From the NCBI RefSeq assembly GCF_000429685.1, contig NZ_AUCI01000002.1:281817-345816 (forward strand): a stretch of 64,000 bases of DNA. Direction: 5' to 3'. The DNA is from Salibacterium aidingense DSM 18341 (GTDB lineage: Bacteria > Bacillota > Bacilli > Bacillales > Marinococcaceae). A program made the translations under genes and the position numbers. Below the pieces are notes generated by a model that was not told the DNA's origin, did not search any database, and saw only the letters and a program-made list of their open reading frames with translations. Each line of letters starts with the position of its first letter. Position 1 is the first letter of the stretch. Below, piece by piece: positions 57,137 to 64,000 of this stretch.

Positions 57137-60100
57137 ATGCCAAAACGAACAGATATCCAGAAAATATTAGTGATCGGCTCCGGACCTATTATTATAGGCC
57201 AGGCAGCGGAATTCGATTATGCCGGAACTCAAGCCTGCCAGGCGTTAAAAGAAGAAGGATACGAAGTGATTCTAGTTAATTCCAACCCAGCCACAATCAT
57301 GACAGATACAACAATGGCAGATAAAGTTTACATGGAACCAATCAGTCTCGAATTTGTAACACGGGTCATCCGTAAGGAAAAGCCTGATGCTCTTCTGCCG
57401 ACACTTGGAGGCCAGACCGGACTTAATATGGCGATGGAATTATATAAAGAAGGGGTGCTGGAAGAACACCGGATATCGCTTCTCGGATCAGAACTGGAAG
57501 CTATAGAAAAGGCAGAAGACAGGGAAGTGTTCCGCTCCTTAATGCGGGAGTTACAGGAACCTGTACCGGAAAGCGACATCATTCATTCTTTGGAGGAAGC
57601 AGAACGTTTTGTGGAAAAAATAGGATTTCCTGTTATTGTAAGGCCGGCCTACACATTGGGAGGAACCGGCGGAGGCCTGGTCCACGATGCACAGGAGCTT
57701 GCCGAAACCGTCGGAACAGGACTGAAATACAGCCCGGTGACGCAGTGTTTGATTGAAAAGAGTATTGCAGGTTTTAAAGAAGTGGAATATGAAGTGATGC
57801 GTGACGCCTCGGGAGAATGCATTGTCGTCTGTAATATGGAAAATGTTGACCCGGTTGGTATACATACCGGTGACTCCATTGTAACGGCTCCAAGCCAGAC
57901 GTTGTCAGACAGAGAATATCAAATGCTGAGAAATTCTTCCCTAAAAGTAATTCGTTCCCTGGAAATAGAAGGCGGCTGTAACGTGCAGTTTGCTCTGTCT
58001 CCATATAGCTTTGAGTATTATCTTATTGAAGTAAACCCCCGCGTCAGCCGGTCCTCTGCCCTTGCTTCAAAGGCGACCGGTTATCCAATTGCCAAACTGG
58101 CTGCCAAGATCGCCGCCGGGTACCGCCTGGATGAACTGAAAAACCCGATTACCGGTACAACCTATGCCAGCTTTGAGCCTGCGCTCGATTACATTGTGAC
58201 GAAAATCCCGCGCTGGCCTTTTGATAAATTTGAGGCAGCCAACCGTAAACTGGGGACGCAAATGAAAGCAACCGGGGAAGTAATGGCCATCGGCCGTAAT
58301 TTTGAAGAATCGCTCATGAAAGGCATCCGTTCGCTGGAAATAGATAAATCCCATCTCTGCGTTCCTGTCTACCGGGATTACAGTGATGAAACGTTAACCA
58401 CAAAACTCCAGAAAGCGGAAGACGAACGACTATTCGTCATTGGGGAGGCGTTTCGAAGGGCATGGACCGTGGAACATGTACAAAAATTGACAGGCATTGA
58501 TCCGTTTTTCCTCGAAAAGTTATTAGGTATTGTTCGTATGCGGGAAGAGCTTTCTTATCATCCCGGCGATACAGAAATGCTTTGGTTTGCTAAAAAAATA
58601 GGAATAGCCGATACAGAAATTGCTTCCCTCTGGAATTGGAGCGAGAAGGAGGTTTACGCATTCCGCCGTCATAAAAACCTGATGCCGGTTTATAAAATGG
58701 TGGATACTTGTGCAGCTGAATTTGAATCCGAAACACCGTACTATTACTCCACGTATGAGCAGGAAAATGAAAGCGGGCGAAGCAGCCGTCCTTCCGTTCT
58801 TGTGCTTGGTTCGGGACCCATCCGGATCGGTCAGGGAATCGAGTTTGATTATGCGACGGTTCATACCGTCTGGGCCCTGCAGGATGAGGGGTATGAAGCA
58901 ATTATAATGAACAATAATCCGGAAACAGTATCTACGGATTTCAGCGTATCAGATAAATTGTATTTCGAACCGTTAACGGTAGAAGATGTCATGCATGTTG
59001 TGGAGCAGGAACAGCCGGAAGGGGTCATTGTCCAGTTCGGCGGGCAAACGGCCGTCAACCTGGCCGACGGCCTTCATGAGAGAGGCGTTTCTATCCTTGG
59101 TACGACACTGGAAGACATGGATAGAGCTGAGGACAGAGATAAATTTGAATATACCCTTCAGCAGCTTGGAATTCCGCAGCCGCTCGGTAAAACGGCAGTC
59201 TCCACACAGGAAGCTGAAAAAATTGCTGCCGAGATTCATTATCCCGTGCTTGTCCGTCCTTCTTATGTGCTGGGCGGCCGCGCTATGGAAATCGTCGACA
59301 GTGAATCAGAATTACGATCATATATGGACCGAGCCGTGAAAGTAAATGAAAAACACCCTGTTTTGATTGACCGGTATATGGTGGGAAAAGAAGTGGAAGT
59401 CGATGCTGTTTCAGATGGAGAGACCGTATTCATACCGGGAATTATGGAGCATATTGAACGTGCCGGGGTACATTCCGGGGACTCCATTGCCGTATACCCG
59501 CCGCAGACGCTGTCGGACGACCTGAAACGGAAACTGACGGAACGTACTGTTGCCATCGGGAAAGGATTAAACATAAAAGGACTTCTAAACATTCAGTTTG
59601 TGATTCACGAAAATGAAGTCTATGTCCTGGAAGTGAATCCGAGAGCCAGCAGAACGGTTCCTTTCTTGAGTAAAATTACCGGGGTTCCGATCGCTTCGAT
59701 AGCAACGAGAGTAATGACAGGAAACAGCCTTGTCCGGCAGGGGTATGCCGATGGGATGCTCCCGGAAAAACAAGACGTTTCGGTTAAAGTGCCAGTTTTT
59801 TCGTTTGCAAAGCTCCGGCGTGTCGATATTTCGCTTGGACCGGAAATGAAATCAACCGGGGAAGTAATCGGAAGGGACGCTTCACTGGAGAAAGCTTTAT
59901 ATAAGGGACTGCTCGCTTCCGGTATGAATATTCCGTCCCATGGCTCCGTATTATTTACGATTGCTGACAAAGATAAAGAAGAAGCGCTGACGCTTGCCCG
60001 CCGTTTTCATGAAATTGGCTATACACTGCTTGCGACAGAGGGGACCGCAGCATATTTGCGTAAACATCACGTTCCTGTGTCCACGGTGAATAAAGTATCG

Positions 60101-60357
60101 GAAGAATCCCCGAATTTGCTGGATCTTATTCGGGAAGGCAGTGCTCAGTTTGTCATTAATACACTCACAAAAGGAAAACAGCCGGCGCGGGACGGTTTCC
60201 GCATCCGCAGGGAGGCGGTGGAAAATGAAGTGGTTTGTATGACTTCGATGGATACGGCCGATGCTCTCTTGAAGGTATTGGAAATGTTCACCTTTTCTGC
60301 AGAAGCAATGCCTGCCATGCAAGAGCGTAAAACAAATGTTACCAATGAGGTGACTGT

Positions 60358-60361
<4 letters not shown>
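57137..60361 (+). CDS. carB: Carbamoyl-phosphate synthase, large subunit (PyrAB)
   Basis: The 1074-residue protein has two homologous ATP-grasp halves: [20 protein letters not shown] and, from about 550, [20 protein letters not shown]-terminal MGS-like allosteric domain lies at about 935-1060. It makes carbamoyl phosphate from bicarbonate, ammonia and two ATP. AAAGGAGAG precedes the ATG. Confidence 0.98.
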
Positions 60362-62753
<2,392 letters not shown>

Positions 62754-62757
<4 letters not shown>

Positions 62758-63413
62758 AAGATTGGCTGGCAAATGAATTGTTAAAAATTGAAGCGGTGAG
62801 CTTGAGTCCGAATGAACCATACACCTGGACATCCGGTATAAAGTCGCCGATATATTGCGATAATCGCTTAACGCTCTCTTATCCGAAGCTTCGGAAAGCT
62901 ATCGCACAGGGACTCGCAGATATGGTGAAAGAACACTACCCGGCAGCAGAAGTAGTGGCCGGTACAGCTACAGCAGGAATAGCTCATGCCGCGCTCGCCG
63001 CTGACCTGCTGGAGCTTCCGATGATCTATGTACGGAGTTCTTCCAAGTCCCATGGAAAAGAAAACAGGATTGAAGGAGCCGTGCATGAAGGGCAGCAGGT
63101 AGTTATCATTGAAGATTTGATATCTACCGGCGGCAGCGTCGTAAAAGTTCAGGACGCATTGCTGGACAACGGTGCCCATGTTCTCGGAACTGCTGCTATT
63201 TTTACTTATGGCCTGCAAAAGGGTATAGATGTTCTGCAGGGCGCAGGACTCAGCTGGGAGACACTGACGGATTACAGCGCCCTGATTGAAACAGCCCTTT
63301 CCAACGAGTATCTCAGCAGGGAAGAAGCTGAACGCCTCCGCTTATGGAAAAAAGACCCGGAAGATGAAGCATGGATGAAACATGCCTCCCCCTCCACGAT
63401 GGTTGAAGAATAA
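62754..63413 (+). CDS. pyrE: Orotate phosphoribosyltransferase
   Basis: The 219-residue enzyme has the substrate loop [13 protein letters not shown], the flexible loop [11 protein letters not shown] and the PRPP motif [13 protein letters not shown]. It converts orotate to OMP. The ATG overlaps the pyrF stop, with GGAGGGG upstream. It ends the pyr operon. Confidence 0.97.
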
Positions 63414-63696
63414 TAGGGAGCTTATCCCCGCGCCAACCAATCTATTCCTGCCGCACGTCCGGGGCCTGGGCATAGAAGTGGAAATCCTTCTATGCTGGAG
63501 GGGAAGCGCAGACCAACAAAAAATTTCCGAACAAAAAAGTACCGCCCCCCAAAGTTCATTTTTGGGGGGCGGTCTCGTAGTGGTTTTTCAGCCTCAGTAC
63601 AGCTGATATTCTATTTTTACAGACAAGGTGGACATTTTTTCCGTTATTTCTTCGATTTATCCCATTTTGAGGGAAGATACGGACATTTTGGATCTA
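63414..63696. other. Gap after pyrE with hairpins and repeat remnants
   Basis: No gene is seen. AAATTTCCGAAC near 63,520 echoes the hairpin arm of the repeat copies. A perfect hairpin follows at 63,541-63,573. GTGGACATTTTTTCCGTTAT at 63,628 resembles the GTAGACACC...TCCGTTAT sequence at 63,707-63,737, as if an IS end were duplicated or decayed. Confidence 0.5.
63541..63573 (-). terminator. Strong hairpin, U tract on the minus strand
   Basis: ACCGCCCCCCAAA pairs perfectly with TTTGGGGGGCGGT around a 7-nt loop. On the minus strand it is followed two bases later by TTTTTT, so it is best placed to stop transcription coming from the IS element; it may also impede the pyr transcript. Confidence 0.65.
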
Positions 63697-63777
63697 TGTC
63701 AAGAAAGTAGACACCTTTTTTTATGATTTGTCCGTTATAAAACGGAACGGACGCAGGTTTTTTCCCACCTGTCAGGA

Positions 63778-63836
63778 TAGATGATGCCGCGGAAGCGTCA
63801 AGCTCAAACCGCTTGACCCATCCGCTCTATCATCTA
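63778..63836. repeat. Interrupted long inverted repeat inside the IS end
   Basis: Three nested helices are visible: TAGATGAT / ATCATCTA, GCGGA / TCCGC and GTCAAGC / GCTTGAC, with a TCAAACC loop. It lies downstream of the transposase stop, inside the element. Confidence 0.75.
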
Positions 63837-63874
63837 GAGCGGTGGTTAAGGAAAAAAGTACTCTCCTGCCTGCA

Positions 63875-64000
63875 TTAGGAGGTTTCTACGGGCGCTCGAC
63901 TCCGCAGAACCTGCTGTTTATAATACTGCACCGGGGTCAAATAGTTCAGGGTACTGTGGATACGCTTGCGGTTGTAAATCAGTTCAATATAGCGAAAAAT
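63875..64000 (-). CDS. IS3-family transposase (OrfB), C-terminal fragment
   Basis: Read from 64000 down, the frame gives 41 residues and a TAA stop. YIELIYNRKRIHSTLNYLTP is the classical end of the IS3-family DDE integrase domain, with the helix carrying the K/R residues after the last catalytic Glu. The rest is outside the window, so intactness is unknown. Confidence 0.88.
   Translation of the reverse strand: MFRYIELIYNRKRIHSTLNYLTPVQYYKQQVLRSRAPVETS

Larger units (their letters stand above)
63697..64000 (-). mobile_element. IS3-family element, 3' end only
   Basis: The window ends inside an insertion sequence whose transposase is read on the minus strand. The candidate outer end is TGTCAAGAAAGTAGACA at 63697-63713; the opposite end and target-site duplication are out of view. 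Between this end and the transposase stop is a long inverted repeat (63,778-63,836). Confidence 0.6.

Overview
The window comes from the chromosome of a Gram-positive, endospore-forming member of the Bacillaceae. Gene order follows the ylb / dcw (mra-mur-fts) / ylm / ileS-lsp / pyr stretch of the Bacillus subtilis chromosome almost gene for gene. Sporulation genes (ylbJ, gerR-like ylbO, spoVD, spoVE, spoIIGA, sigE, sigG) point to a spore former, and MurE carries the meso-DAP-type DNPR signature. A NaChBac-type voltage-gated sodium channel and a proline-synthesis operon suggest, by inference, a salt- or alkali-adapted species. No rRNA, tRNA, CRISPR array, prophage or defence system was seen.

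Region 1 (1-11,000): the C-terminus of YlbF at the left edge, then about 10 kb that separates ylbF from ylbG, which are neighbours in B. subtilis. This block holds a DarB/CbpB-like CBS protein, the nitrogen regulator TnrA with a TnrA box, a nitroreductase, an unrecognised secreted protein, an aspartokinase, a sodium channel, proBAC under a proline T-box, and a short-chain dehydrogenase. Region 2 (10,500-22,200): ylbG, an MFS transporter, rsmD, coaD, ylbJ, ylbL, tmcAL, ylbN-rpmF, ylbO, ylbP, a DUF3397 membrane protein and bshC. Region 3 (22,280-40,970): the division and cell-wall cluster mraZ-rsmH-ftsL-pbpB-spoVD-murE-mraY-murD-spoVE-murG-murB-divIB-ylxW-ylxX-sbp-ftsA-ftsZ.

Region 4 (41,000-48,050): spoIIGA-sigE, sigG, then ylmC-ylmD-ylmE-sepF-ylmG-ylmH-divIVA. 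Region 5 (48,050-52,632): ileS behind an isoleucine T-box, lspA and rluD. Region 6 (52,640-63,413): the UMP pathway pyrR-pyrP-pyrB-carA-carB-pyrK-pyrD-pyrF-pyrE with three PyrR attenuators; pyrC is absent from its usual place between pyrB and carA. The right edge (63,414-64,000) has hairpins and the 3' end of an IS3-family transposase on the minus strand.

The genes are mostly ordinary housekeeping genes. The features that deserve a second look are: a dispersed intergenic repeat with a conserved core and hairpin (three clear copies), the osmotic/nitrogen block splitting ylbF from ylbG, the spoIIGA reading frame whose conserved N-terminus lies upstream of any standard start codon, the missing pyrC with a possible scar, and a highly structured end of the IS element. 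I found no convincing new multi-gene system.
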